Positions 34,132 through 43,819 of a stretch of DNA of 64,000 nucleotides are shown here, piece by piece. The notes beneath the pieces were generated by a model that did not search any database, was not told where the DNA came from, and worked only from the letters and a program-made list of their open reading frames with translations. Both the position numbers and the translations under genes were made by a program. The first letter of the stretch is position 1, and each line of letters opens with the position of its first letter. The stretch is from positions 98,762 through 162,761 of the forward strand of contig CAJOIV010000006.1 of the NCBI GenBank assembly GCA_905234665.1. The letters run 5' to 3'. The DNA comes from an uncultured Bacteroidales bacterium. GTDB lineage: Bacteria > Bacteroidota > Bacteroidia > Bacteroidales > P3.

Positions 34132-36053
34132 ATGTTAGCAGTCAACAACCTCTCGGTCCAGTTCACCGGGACGAACCTCTTCGACAACGTCACCTTCAAC
34201 ATCGCCGACCGCGACCGCATAGGCCTCGTGGGCAAGAACGGCGCGGGCAAGTCCACCCTGCTCAAAATCCTGGCGGGACTCCAGCAGCCCGAGTCGGGCA
34301 CGATGGTCATCGCCTCGGACCAGACGGTGGGCTACCGGAGATGGTGCCCGACAGCCGCCGCACGGTGCTCGACGAGGCCCTCACTGCCTTCGACAGAATC
34401 CAGGCCATGCAGAAAGAGCTGGCCAGGATGGAAAAGGAAATCGCCGAGCGCGAGGACTACACCTCGCCGGACTACGAGAAGCTCCTCAACCGCCACAGCG
34501 AGATGACCGAGCATCTGGCCATGATGGGCGCCGACAGCCGTCAGGAGCAGGCCGAGAAGGTGCTGCTGGGCCTCGGCTTCAGGCACGACGACTTCTGGCG
34601 CTCCGTGGCCGAGTTCAGCGGGGGATGGCAGATGCGCGTGGTGCTGGCCAAACTGCTGCTGCAGCGGCCCGACTTCCTGCTCCTCGACGAGCCGACCAAC
34701 CACCTCGACATCGAGTCCATCCAGTGGCTGGAGAATTTTCTCCAGACCTACCCGGGGGCCGTGGTGCTGGTGTCGCACGACCGCACCTTCCTCGACAATA
34801 TCACCAAGCGCACCATCGAGATTTCGGCCCGCCGCATCTACGACTACAAATGCCCTTACTCGGAGTATGTCGTCCAGATGCAGGAACGGCGCGCCTCGCA
34901 GATGGCCCACCTCACCGCCCAGCAGCGCGAGGTGGCGCAGATCGAGGCCTTCATCGAGCGCTTCCGCTACAAGGCCACCAAGGCCAAACAGGTGCAGAGC
35001 CGCATCAAGATGCTGGAGCGGATGGATGAGGTGCAGGTCGACGAGGTCAGCACCGAGCATATCAGCTTCCGCTTCCCCCCGGCACCGCATAGCGGCAAGA
35101 TCGTCATCGAGGCCCAGCACCTCGGCAAGGCTTACGGCGACCATCAGGTGTTCGACGGCGTCGACTGGCTGCTGACGGTCGGGAAACGCGTCGCCTTCGT
35201 GGGCCGCAACGGCGAGGGCAAGTCGACCATGGCCAAGATTATCGTGGGCGACATCCACGACTACACAGGCACCTTCAAGCTGGGGCACCAGGTGCAGATT
35301 GGCTACTACGCCCAGAACCAGGCCGCCATGCTCGACGGCGAGAAGACCGTCTTCCAGACCATCGACGACATCGCCACGGGCGACATCCGGCCGCGCATCC
35401 GCAACATCCTCGGGGGCTTCCTCTTCGACTCGGAAGACTGCGAGAAGAAGGTCAAGGTGCTCTCCGGCGGCGAGAAGGCGCGCCTGGCGCTCGCCAAGCT
35501 GCTGCTGACGCCCTGCAACCTGCTGGTCCTCGACGAGCCCACCAACCACCTCGACATGGACTCCAAGGACATCCTCAAGAACGCCCTCCTGCAGTACACC
35601 GGCACCCTCATCGTCGTCAGCCACGACCGCGACTTCCTCCAGGGCCTCACCGAGACCCTCTACGAGTTCCGCGACGGCGCGGTGCACGAGTTCCGCGGCG
35701 ACATCTTCGAGTTCCTGGAGAGCCGGAAGGCAGCGCTCACCAGTGCTGCTAGTAGCACTAGTAGTACTAGTTCCACTAGTCTTGCCGCTAAGGCCGCCGC
35801 CAAGGCCGCCTACGAGCAGAGCAAAGACCGCGAGCGCGAGCTCCGCAAACTTCGCACTGCCGTCGAGAAGATAGAGAAAGAGATCGAGTCCCTCGAAGCC
35901 CGGATTGCCGAGAAAGAGGCCCTCCTCGCCGGCGGCGCCGCCCAAAGCCCCGACTTCTTCGCTGAATACCAGTCCCTCAAAGACACCCTCGACGCCCAAA
36001 TGGACGCTTGGGAACAAGCCACCGTCGCCCTCGCCGAAGCCGAGACCGCCTGA
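34132..36053 (+). pseudogene. ABC-F family ATPase (Uup/YdiF-like), frameshifted near 34335
   Basis: A ribosome-associated ABC-F protein with two ATPase modules and no membrane part. The first frame gives LVGKNGAGKSTLLKILAGLQ and stops making sense after QTVGY. The second frame resumes at MVPDSRRTVLDEALTAFDRI and runs to 36053, with LLDEPTNHLDIESIQWLENF, FVGRNGEGKSTMAKIIVG, LSGGEKARLALAKLLL and LVLDEPTNHLDMDSKD. The expected linker GYLPQEM is missing most of LPQ, consistent with a 7-nt deletion. The C-terminal coiled coil (about 35800-36050) marks the Uup-like class. An ACTAGT repeat encodes a Ser/Thr tract before it. Real mutation or assembly error cannot be told apart here. Confidence 0.9.
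35742..35780. repeat. ACTAGT 9-nt array, in frame in the ABC-F gene
   Basis: ACTAGT occurs at 35757, 35766 and 35775 with a GCTAGT at 35748, all exactly 9 nt apart. It is read as SSTSSTSSTS between the second ATPase module and the coiled coil. Confidence 0.9.
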
Positions 36054-36109
36054 GCATTTTTGGGGGAACCGCATATAGGTGGCGCTTCCCCGTCCACACC
36101 CACCGCAGG

Positions 36110-36117
36110 TATTTTTG
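36110..36117 (+). promoter_or_regulatory. Candidate -7 promoter motif for the AAA-ATPase gene
   Basis: TATTTTTG lies 56 nt before the ATG at 36174 in a gap that has no other feature besides a hairpin. Confidence 0.6.
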
Positions 36118-36149
36118 CCGCGGCACACAATAAAACGGGGGAAGCCGCG

Positions 36150-36168
36150 TTAGTCGTAAAACGACTAA
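36150..36168 (+). promoter_or_regulatory. Hairpin in the leader of the AAA-ATPase gene
   Basis: TTAGTCGT-AAA-ACGACTAA is a perfect 8-bp stem ending five bases before the start codon, where it could hide the ribosome-binding region or act as an operator. Confidence 0.5.
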
Positions 36169-36173
36169 ACGAC

Positions 36174-37743
36174 ATGGAACGCACAGAACGCAGATACCCC
36201 GTGGGGATTCAGACCTTTGAGAGGCTGAGAGAAGAAGGCTATGTTTATATCGACAAGACCGACTTGGTCTGGAAGATGACAAAGGAGAGCCCTTATATCT
36301 TCCTCAGTCGCCCGCGCCGCTTCGGGAAGAGCCTGCTCTCTTCCACGCTGCACTCTTACTTCGATGGACGCAAGGACCTCTTCGAGGGGTTGAAAATCAT
36401 GGAGCTGGAAAAGGAGTGGGAGCAGTACCCCGTCATCCACATTGACGTCAGCACCGCCAAGAACCAGCCGTCGGCGCAGGACGTGCAGGATGCCATCCTT
36501 TTCGTCATGGAACCTCTGGCGGAGAAGTATGGCAGGACAGAGACAGAGACAACCCCCGGACGTTTGCTCGCAGGCATGATTCGCCGCGCCTACGAGCGGA
36601 CAGGCAAGCAGGTGGTTATCATCATCGACGAGTATGACGCGCCGCTGCTGGAGGTGCTGCACGAGGAGACGCTTCTCCCCGGAGCTCTACTCCCCCCTCA
36701 AGGCCAGCGAGCCGATGATACGGTTCTGCTTCATCACGGGCATCACCAAGTTCAGCCAGCTGAGCATCTTCTCGACCATCAACAACCTCAAGAACGTCAC
36801 GCTGCTGCCCCAGTTCTCGGCCATCTGCGGCATCACCGAGGAGGAGCTGGTGACCGACATGGCCGAGGACATCCGCCGGATGTCGGAGAAGTTCGAATGC
36901 ACGCCCGAGGTGATGCACGCCATGTTGAAGGCCAAGTACGACGGATACCATTTCTCGGAGGACTCGCCCGAGGTGTACAACCCGTTCAGCCTGATGAACG
37001 CCTTCGGCGACAAGAAACTGTCGAACTACTGGTTTTCGAGTGGCACCCCCTCGTTCCTCATCCGTCAGATGCAGCACTTCCGCACGGACATCACCACGCT
37101 GGAGAAGATGGAGGTTCCATCCACCGCCTTCGACAAGCCCACCGAGGCCATGACCAACGCTCTTCCGCTGCTCTACCAGAGCGGCTACCTCACCATCAAG
37201 GACTACGACAGACCCTCGCAGCTCTACACCCTCTCCATCCCCAACCAGGAGGTGCGCATCGGCTTTGTGGACGGCCTTATGCCCACATACATCGGTTTGG
37301 AAGGTTTTGATGTCCAGGCGGGCTTTGCGGTGAGGTTCTGGCGCGCGCTGTGCAAAAGGGACATCGACCAGGCGATGCAGGAGATGAAGGCCTATCTGGC
37401 GGGCATTCCCTACGTGGAGGGCTTCCAGAAGAAACTTGCCGAGGCGAAGAACTACGAAGGGTTCTATGAGTATACCTTCTACCTCATCTTCACGATGCTG
37501 AACGTCTATGCCCGGACGCAGGTGAAATGCGCCGGCGGCCGCATCGATTTTGTGGTGCAGATGCCCGACACGGTGTATGTCTTCGAGCTGAAAGTCAGCG
37601 GCACGGCGCGGGAGGCCCTCGACCAAATCAACAGCAAGGGCTACGCGCTGCCCTATGGCACCGACAGCCGCGCGGTGGTGAAAGTGGGCGTGCAGTTCGA
37701 CCGCGACACCATGACAGTGGGCGAGTACATCGTGGAGAGATAG
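36174..37743 (+). pseudogene. AAA-ATPase-like protein with DUF1703 nuclease-like C-terminus, frameshifted near 36690
   Basis: The N-terminal part has the AAA-ATPase-like pattern of a family very common in gut Bacteroidetes: YPVGIQTFERLREEGYVYID, SRPRRFGKSLLSSTLHSYFD (Walker A variant) and IIIDEYDAPLLEVLHEE. The frame then shifts. The next frame gives YSPLKASEPMIRFCFITGIT and KFSQLSIFSTINNLKN, and ends with a PD-(D/E)xK-like segment (GGRIDFVVQMPDTVYVFELK, then DQINSKGYALPY). About six or seven residues of the usual sequence between HEE and YSPLK are missing, so the shift looks like a deletion of roughly 20 nt. The family function is unknown. Other members usually occur in many copies per genome. 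Confidence 0.88.
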
Positions 37744-37775
37744 GCACAGATAGAAACGTCAAATACCCCAAGGAT

Positions 37776-39962
37776 ATGAAACACCTCTACACAAAGGCCG
37801 CAGCAGCCATAATGCTGATGCTCGCGACCATGCTGGTTGCAGGATGCACTAAGGACAACCTAACAGGTCAGGACGACGGGACTGGCGAATTGACCGTCAA
37901 CCCGGGTTTTGTTCCCATTGACTGGACCACTACCACCATGCTCTCGGCCAACGACAGTACGGGAGAATACCGCATCCAGTTCTCCGATACTGTGCCAAGT
38001 TTTGTCCCTGGGTCAGTCATCGCCATTGACCGCGACACTGTGGTATTGTACCGTTTTGTTTTAACGTCGACGACGCAGGGTAACACAGTAGCTCTCACTA
38101 CCACGGAGGCATACCTTACCGACATTTTCTCCGACGTGGAGTTTACCCTTTCCACTGCCACCGAGGGCAAGTCACAAGCCAAAGGCATAGTGTTCTATCC
38201 GGTGGAAGCTTATATATCTGACAGCAAGGGTGGATACCAAGTGTTGCACATAGATGGTGACCGCAAGGATGACACCCGCTTCACCCACAATCTGTGGAGT
38301 TTTGCCTACAACAATGACGGTCATGTCCTCTTCTCGGGCAGCAACTGGTCCATATACATGGAGCGGATGAACCTCGACCTCAGTCTCGACATGGAGATGT
38401 TCATGAACTTCGGAGGTAAGACTGAGTTGGAGGTAGTGGGAGATGCCATTAACCGCTATAGAAGCAAGGCATTGAAAGTGAGTGCCGCTCTTGTCGGAAC
38501 ATTCAACACCGAACAAATGGTGCGGTGCGACATTCAGGGCAGTTGCAGCTACAGCCCAGACTATGACCTTTGGAAGCATAACCTCTTCCGCCCCTTGTCT
38601 ATCAAGTTCATGGCGGGGCCAGTTCCTATTGTCCTCACGTTGCGCAGTGACCTCTTCCGGCAGGTGGAGGTGACCGCCAGCGGCGAGATTTCCGCCTATA
38701 CGGGTTTCTCCGACCACGCCGAAGGCCGTATGGGTTTCGAATGGCAGCAGACAGACGGGATGACTCCCGTGGCGACATTCGAGAACACCTTCAACTTCAC
38801 ACCCCCCACAGTGGAGGGCAAAGGGCAGATACAGGCCAAGGTGTGGGCATTCCCAAGGGTGAGCGTGATGCTGTATGATGCCGTCGGTCCCTCCTTCGAC
38901 TTTATGCCGTACCTCTCCACCACGGTGCGTGGAGGATTCCGAGAGCAGATGCTGGGGCAGACCAACGACTACTGCGCGTGGAGCCTGGACTGCAACACGG
39001 GAATGGATGCACGCTGTGGATTGAGTTTCCGCTTCTTCGGCTATGAGGTGGAGAACTACTCCACGCCCAAATGGAACGTCATCGACCGCACGCTCTACCA
39101 CTCCCCGAAGAAGATTGTCCACGCCTCGGGCCGCCCGCAGGGCGGGCAGACCGCCACGGTGCGCTTCGACGTTTACGACCAGAACTATCTGTTCGACAGG
39201 GAGGTGATGACACCCCTGCCCCAAATCGTGAAGTTCGAAGCGAGCGGGCAACTCTCATCAGAATACGGTATTGCCCATAGCGGCACTGTGCAGGTGAACT
39301 GGACGCCCAACGCCCACGACACCCTCTGGGCCAAGCTCTACGACCAGGACGGCAACGTGCTGTCCTTCGACACGGTGATAGTCACCTCTAGCGACTGGGT
39401 CGACCTCGGGTTGCCGAGCGGCCTCCAGTGGGCCACGCGCAATGTGGGAGCCTCGTCGCCCACGGACTACGGCAACTACTACGCCTGGGGCGAGACTTCG
39501 CCCAAGAGCGTATATGATTGGAGTACTTATCGGTATGCTATATACGATAGCGTCCACTGTGGCTATGTTCCTACTAAGTATACTGGCAGTGACCGCCTGA
39601 CCACATTGCAGCCCGGCGACGATGCTGCCACGGCCAATTACGGCGGGCGCACCCCCACCAAGGCCGAGTGGGAGGAACTGATCAACAACACCACCAGTCG
39701 CTGGATGACCGTCAACGGGGTGTCCGGACGCTGCTTCACTGGCCCTAACGGCAACAGCCTCTTCCTGCCCGCCGCCGGCGACCGCTGGGACGGTTCTCTC
39801 CACGATGCCGGCAGCTACGGCCTCTACTGGTCTTCGTCGCTCTACACGGACGGCCCGTACGACGCGTGGTACTGCTACTTCAATTCCGGCCTCGTGGGCG
39901 TGGACAGCTACGGCTACCGCCGCGACAACGGGCACACTGTCCGCGCTGTGCGTCAGCCTTAG
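37776..39962 (+). CDS. Lipoprotein with C-terminal FISUMP/DUF1566-type domain
   Basis: Lipoprotein signal AAAAIMLMLATMLVAGC leads into about 510 residues of unrecognised beta-rich sequence with few repeats, then a C-terminal domain of about 180 residues beginning WVDLGLPSGLQWATRNVGAS. This holds GGRTPTKAEWEELINN, NGNSLFLPAAGDRW, YGLYWSSSLYTDGPYDAWYC and a final HTVRAVRQP, the FISUMP pattern of Bacteroidetes and Fibrobacter surface proteins, with a C-type-lectin/FGE-like fold. The 728-residue product is likely surface-exposed. It starts 32 nt after the ATPase gene, so the two may share a transcript; the longer frame back to 37527 is a shadow. Confidence 0.85.
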   Translation: MKHLYTKAAAAIMLMLATMLVAGCTKDNLTGQDDGTGELTVNPGFVPIDWTTTTMLSANDSTGEYRIQFSDTVPSFVPGSVIAIDRDTVVLYRFVLTSTTQGNTVALTTTEAYLTDIFSDVEFTLSTATEGKSQAKGIVFYPVEAYISDSKGGYQVLHIDGDRKDDTRFTHNLWSFAYNNDGHVLFSGSNWSIYMERMNLDLSLDMEMFMNFGGKTELEVVGDAINRYRSKALKVSAALVGTFNTEQMVRCDIQGSCSYSPDYDLWKHNLFRPLSIKFMAGPVPIVLTLRSDLFRQVEVTASGEISAYTGFSDHAEGRMGFEWQQTDGMTPVATFENTFNFTPPTVEGKGQIQAKVWAFPRVSVMLYDAVGPSFDFMPYLSTTVRGGFREQMLGQTNDYCAWSLDCNTGMDARCGLSFRFFGYEVENYSTPKWNVIDRTLYHSPKKIVHASGRPQGGQTATVRFDVYDQNYLFDREVMTPLPQIVKFEASGQLSSEYGIAHSGTVQVNWTPNAHDTLWAKLYDQDGNVLSFDTVIVTSSDWVDLGLPSGLQWATRNVGASSPTDYGNYYAWGETSPKSVYDWSTYRYAIYDSVHCGYVPTKYTGSDRLTTLQPGDDAATANYGGRTPTKAEWEELINNTTSRWMTVNGVSGRCFTGPNGNSLFLPAAGDRWDGSLHDAGSYGLYWSSSLYTDGPYDAWYCYFNSGLVGVDSYGYRRDNGHTVRAVRQP

Positions 39963-40045
39963 TCCTTGTCCCGTTTTCCGTTATAGGCAATGGACAGGGA
40001 AAGAGGATGATATGCATTTCTTTTGTGTATATCAGAAATAGTTCG

Positions 40046-40053
40046 TATCTTTG
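40046..40053 (+). promoter_or_regulatory. -7 promoter motif for the small gene at 40075
   Basis: TATCTTTG ends 21 nt before the ATG. Confidence 0.7.
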
Positions 40054-40074
40054 CAGCGACAAACAGTAGGAATT

Positions 40075-40332
40075 ATGCAAGCAGCAACAATAGAAAGCCG
40101 TCAGAACGACCTGATTAGGAGTATTCTCAGTATAAGGGATTTGGATGTCCTGAACAGGCTGCAGGTCTCGGTGCGTCGTGCCAAGCAGAAAGCCGCCGAA
40201 AAGGATGACACCTGCATGACAAAGGAGGAATTCTTTGCCATGATTGACCAGCGCATGGAGAGTTATGAGAAAGGAAATTACATTTCCTTCTCCTCCCCTG
40301 AAGAGATGCACCAATACTTTGAGCGGAGGTGA
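40075..40332 (+). CDS. Small hypothetical protein, antitoxin-like
   Basis: An 85-residue hydrophilic protein (QAATIESRQNDLIRSILSIR, MTKEEFFAMIDQRMESYEKG, SFSSPEEMHQYFERR). Its layout, an N-terminal helical segment and a TKEEFxxMID then PEEMxxY tail, is like small Bacteroidetes antitoxins. No toxin gene follows; the next gene is convergent. It has its own promoter. The antitoxin idea is inference from style only. Confidence 0.6.
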   Translation: MQAATIESRQNDLIRSILSIRDLDVLNRLQVSVRRAKQKAAEKDDTCMTKEEFFAMIDQRMESYEKGNYISFSSPEEMHQYFERR

Positions 40333-40388
40333 TTGTGATTGTCATCTCCGCCTACGGGCATTATAGCGACAAGTAGTCGTTAGCCCTC

Positions 40389-40413
40389 TTAGTTCTTACT
40401 TCTTAGTTCTTAC
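40389..40413. repeat. TTCTTAC/TTCTTAG 7-nt array overlapping the flavoprotein stop codon
   Basis: Three heptamers (TTCTTAC, TTCTTAG, TTCTTAC). The flavoprotein gene ends inside them, so its final codons and its stop come from the repeat. Confidence 0.8.
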
Positions 40414-41644
40414 CTCCCTGTGCGGCCCAGAAGCCGGCGCAGTGGCCGGTGCTGAAGGCTAACTGCAGGTTGTAGCCGCCGGTGTCGGCGTCGAGGTCGA
40501 GGACCTCGCCGGCGAAGTAGAGGCCGGGGACGAGCTTCGACTCCATGGTCTTGGGGTTGACCTCGCTGAGGCTGACGCCGCCCTGGGTGACGACGGCGGT
40601 GTTGTAGTCGCCCGTGCCGGTGAGGGTGAAGGTGCAGTCCTTGAGGAACTGCAGGAGGCGCTTGCGCTCGGCGCCGTTGATCTGGTTGAGCCGTTTGTAG
40701 TACTCGATGTGCAGCCTCTTCAGGGCCATAGGGATGACCTCGGCCGGAAGCCAGAGGCGCAGGGCGTCGTTGAAGATGCGTGTGCCGTTGGCGTCGAGGT
40801 CGGCGATGAGACGCTTGTCGAGGGTGGCGGTCTCCACGGCGGGCTTGAAGTCGAGGTGGGCGACAAGCCACTCGCCGCCGTGCAGCAGGCGGCTGCAGAG
40901 CCGGCTGGCGGAGAGCACCAGGGGACCGTCGAGGCTGTTGCCCCGGAAGGTCATCTCGCCCATGCCTTCATAGATTTTCCTGCCGTCGGGATAGGTGACG
41001 CGCAGGGCGACGTTCTTCAGCAGGAAACCCTCCAGCTCGTCGGGGATGGGCTCCTCGCAGGTGAGGCTCACGAGGGAAGGCACCTGCGGGACGACGGTGT
41101 GGCCGGCCTCTTCGGCGAGGCGGTAGCCGAGGCCCGTGGAGCCTGTGGTGGGGTAGGAGAGGCCGCCGGTGGCGATGATGACGGCGTCGCCGCGCACGGT
41201 GGTGCCGTCCTGGAGTCGCACGCCGTGGCGGTCCTCGGTGAGGCTGCGCACGGCGCAGTTCTTGCGTATCTCCACATTGCTGCGTCCCTCGAGGTCGTTG
41301 ATGAGAGCCAGGAAGATGTCGAGGGCCTTGCCGCTGCGGGGGTAGACGCGGCTGCCGCGTTCCACCACGAGGGGCACGCTGCGCTGCTCGAAGAACTCCA
41401 TGAGCTGCTGGTTGTACATCTGCGCGAAGCTGTTGCGCATCCAGCGGCTGTCGGAACCCACATGGGTGAGGAAGTCCTTCATGGGGGCGGTGTTGGTGAG
41501 GTTGCAGCGCCCCTTGCCGGTGATGCGGAGCTTGCGCCCCGCCTGGTCCATCTTCTCGATGAGGACCACCTCGGCGCCCTGCTCGGCGGCCGCCACGGCC
41601 GCCATAAGCCCAGCGGCTCCTGCGCCCACAATGATAACCTTCAT
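40403..41644 (-). CDS. Flavoprotein of the HI0933/BaiN family (FAD-dependent oxidoreductase)
   Basis: A 413-residue protein with the FAD-binding GxGxxG at the N-terminus (VIIVGAGAAGLMAAVAAAEQ) and the family signature GRKLRITGKGRCNLTN. Later blocks are IIATGGLSYPTTGSTGLGY, EMTFRGNSLDGPLVLSASR and a C-terminal FAD contact LDADTGGYNLQLAFSTGHCA. These proteins are predicted reductases or tRNA-modification-like flavoenzymes; the substrate is unknown. Flanked by repeat arrays on both sides. Confidence 0.92.
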   Translation of the reverse strand: MKVIIVGAGAAGLMAAVAAAEQGAEVVLIEKMDQAGRKLRITGKGRCNLTNTAPMKDFLTHVGSDSRWMRNSFAQMYNQQLMEFFEQRSVPLVVERGSRVYPRSGKALDIFLALINDLEGRSNVEIRKNCAVRSLTEDRHGVRLQDGTTVRGDAVIIATGGLSYPTTGSTGLGYRLAEEAGHTVVPQVPSLVSLTCEEPIPDELEGFLLKNVALRVTYPDGRKIYEGMGEMTFRGNSLDGPLVLSASRLCSRLLHGGEWLVAHLDFKPAVETATLDKRLIADLDANGTRIFNDALRLWLPAEVIPMALKRLHIEYYKRLNQINGAERKRLLQFLKDCTFTLTGTGDYNTAVVTQGGVSLSEVNPKTMESKLVPGLYFAGEVLDLDADTGGYNLQLAFSTGHCAGFWAAQGGKN

Positions 41645-41795
41645 GAAATTAGGAATTAGAAATCAGGAATTAGGAATTGAATAGCACACTCCTCCGCCCC
41701 TTTGGGGCACCTCCCCTAACTTAGGGGAGGAGTGGCTAGCGCGGTTCTTACTTCTTAAGTTCTTAGCTCTTAGTTCTTACTTCTTACTTCTTGCC
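41645..41795. repeat. Composite repeat block: AGGAATT, two-hairpin and TTCTTAC elements in a row
   Basis: 41647-41680 holds AGGAATT-type heptamers. 41687-41734 is a full two-hairpin element (CACTCCTCC, hairpin GCCCC-TTT-GGGGC, core CCCCTAACTTAGGGG, GGAGGAGTG). 41745-41791 holds seven TTCTTAC/TTCTTAG heptamers. The block fills the gap between the flavoprotein and the stress-protein genes. Confidence 0.92.
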
Positions 41796-42629
41796 TCACT
41801 TGGAGATGCTGACGATGTCGGAGGGATGGATGCAGAGCACGGGCAGCTGGCTGTTGTGGACAATCTGCTGGGCGTTGGTGCCGAGGAAGAGCTGCGAGAT
41901 GATGCGGTCCTGCTCGGTGTTGATGACGATGAGGTCGGCCTTGATTTCCTCGCTGTATTCCAGGACGGTGTCGCTGTAGTTGCTGTATTCGCGTATCTCG
42001 GTCACGTGCGGCACGCCCTCGCGGTCGAGGAGGTCGGTGGCCTGCTTGATATATATCTGGAGCTCGTTCTGCTGCCCGTTGTCGTCATAGAGCCCGAGGA
42101 TGTGAATCTCGGAGCCAAAGAGTTTGGCCATGTTGGCGGCAGGGGAGACCTTCTGGCGCGAGTTGATGTTGACGCGCAGGGGGACGACGATGCGCTCCAG
42201 AGGCTTGTGGAAGTCGAATCCCCTGCGGATGGTGAGCACGGGGACGGGAGCCTCCTGGACGATGCGCACGGCGGTGCTGCCCATCCAGTATTTCTCGAAT
42301 CCCGAGGCACCGTTGGCGCCGATGACCACCATGGGCGAATTGTTGTGGCGGGCCTCGCGGTTGATTACGGGTGCCACCTTGCCTTTGCAGATTTCCCAAC
42401 GGATGGTGCCGTATTTCATCTTGGGCTGGTGCTCGGCGCACATGTCTCTCAGTTTCGACTCGGCGAGGTTGACCATGACGCGTTGTGTCGCGTCGTCGAT
42501 GAGGAGCTTCTCGCGTTGCACCCACACGACCTTGATGTCGCATTCCAGTTTGTTGGCGATGTCAACGGCGATTTCCAAGGCCACCAACGACTCCTCGGAG
42601 AAATCTGTGCCGACAAGAATTGCTTTCAT
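41796..42629 (-). CDS. Universal stress protein, two UspA domains
   Basis: A 277-residue tandem UspA protein. Domain 1 (residues 1-145) opens [20 protein letters not shown] and carries the ATP-binding-like block [20 protein letters not shown], then VPVLTIRR. Domain 2 (about 146-277) is [20 protein letters not shown] through VLCIHPSD and has a less complete nucleotide motif. These are cytoplasmic stress-related ATP-binding proteins. No -7 motif is evident directly upstream; the region to ruvB is short and divergent. Confidence 0.93.
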   Translation of the reverse strand: MKAILVGTDFSEESLVALEIAVDIANKLECDIKVVWVQREKLLIDDATQRVMVNLAESKLRDMCAEHQPKMKYGTIRWEICKGKVAPVINREARHNNSPMVVIGANGASGFEKYWMGSTAVRIVQEAPVPVLTIRRGFDFHKPLERIVVPLRVNINSRQKVSPAANMAKLFGSEIHILGLYDDNGQQNELQIYIKQATDLLDREGVPHVTEIREYSNYSDTVLEYSEEIKADLIVINTEQDRIISQLFLGTNAQQIVHNSQLPVLCIHPSDIVSISK

Positions 42630-42727
42630 AATGCTTTCGTGTATTGTTTGTACTTCTTAATGAACGTGGATATGCGCGCTTTATTATGCGGGAGAAGAAA
42701 AAAACTTTGGATGTCCCGTTTTTTTTG

Positions 42728-42735
42728 TACCTTTG
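42728..42735 (+). promoter_or_regulatory. -7 promoter motif for ruvB-hutI
   Basis: TACCTTTG after a T-rich run, 56 nt before the ruvB ATG. A GAGGAGG purine stretch precedes the ATG. Confidence 0.75.
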
Positions 42736-42791
42736 CAAAAAATATCAGGCTACACTATGGGCAATCAATACACACAAGAGGAGGCTCGCGT

Positions 42792-43817
42792 ATGAACACA
42801 AACCTCGATGCCACAGGACGTTCCCAGTCGGCGCAGGAACGTGAGGTGGAACGCGCCCTGCGTCCCAAGGGGTTCGACAGCTTCGCCGGTCAGCAGCAGG
42901 TCATCGACAACCTGCGCATCTTCGTGGGGGCCGCCAAGAAGCGCGGCGAGCCCCTCGACCATACACTCTTCTTCGGGCCTCCGGGACTGGGCAAGACCAC
43001 CCTCTCCTATATCATCGCCAACGAACTGGGGGTGAACATCAAGATGACCTCCGGCCCCGTCCTCGACAAGCCGGGCGACCTGGCGGGCATGCTCACCTCG
43101 CTGGAGGCCAACGACGTCCTCTTCATCGACGAGATTCACCGCCTCTCGCCCGTGGTGGAGGAGTACCTCTACTCCGCCATGGAGGACTACAAGATAGACA
43201 TCCTCATCGAGTCGGGTCCCGCCGCCCGCAGCGTGCAGCTCAACCTCAAGCCTTTCACGCTTATCGGCGCCACCACCCGCTCGGGCATGCTCACAGCACC
43301 CCTGCGCGCCCGCTTCGGCATCAACTGCCGCCTGCAGTATTACGACGCCGAGACCCTCGCCTCCATCGTCAACCGTTCCGCCTCGCTGCTCAAGGTGATG
43401 ATTACCTCCGAGTCGGCCTTCGAGATTGCCCGCCGCAGCCGCGGCACCCCCCGTATCGCCAACCTGCTGCTGCGCCGCGTGCGCGACTTTGCCCAGGTGA
43501 AGGGCGACGGCACCATCACCCTCGACATTGCCCGCTACGCCCTGAAGGCCCTCAATGTCGACAGCAACGGCCTTGACGAGATGGACCTCCGCATCCTCGG
43601 CACTATCATCGACAAGTTCCGCGGCGGCCCCGTGGGCATCAACACCATCGCCACCTCCGTGGGCGAGGATGCCGGCACTGTCGAAGAGGTCTACGAGCCC
43701 TACCTCATCCAGGAAGGCTACCTCCAGCGCACCCCCCGCGGCCGCGAAGTCACCCCCCTGGCCTACCAGCACCTCGGCAAAATCAAGACCTCAGGAAATC
43801 AACAAGAACTGTTTTAG
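42792..43817 (+). CDS. ruvB: Holliday junction branch migration helicase RuvB
   Basis: A 341-residue AAA+ motor. Walker [21 protein letters not shown] (about residue 61), Walker [18 protein letters not shown], sensor 1 [20 protein letters not shown], arginine-finger area [20 protein letters not shown], and a C-terminal winged helix ([20 protein letters not shown]). It works with RuvA on recombination junctions; ruvA and ruvC are not adjacent. The frame runs back to 41826, but the ATG at 42792 gives the family N-terminus. Confidence 0.97.
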   Translation: MNTNLDATGRSQSAQEREVERALRPKGFDSFAGQQQVIDNLRIFVGAAKKRGEPLDHTLFFGPPGLGKTTLSYIIANELGVNIKMTSGPVLDKPGDLAGMLTSLEANDVLFIDEIHRLSPVVEEYLYSAMEDYKIDILIESGPAARSVQLNLKPFTLIGATTRSGMLTAPLRARFGINCRLQYYDAETLASIVNRSASLLKVMITSESAFEIARRSRGTPRIANLLLRRVRDFAQVKGDGTITLDIARYALKALNVDSNGLDEMDLRILGTIIDKFRGGPVGINTIATSVGEDAGTVEEVYEPYLIQEGYLQRTPRGREVTPLAYQHLGKIKTSGNQQELF

Positions 43818-43819
43818 AT

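Noticed and set aside
39399..39962. Diversity-generating retroelement variable region in the FISUMP domain
   Set aside because: The fold type is compatible, but there is no reverse transcriptase, no template repeat and no adenine-biased second copy in the window.
41826..42791. Long N-terminal extension of ruvB across the stress-protein gene
   Set aside because: It is antisense to a clear UspA gene and precedes the ruvB promoter. The RuvB N-terminus is at 42792.
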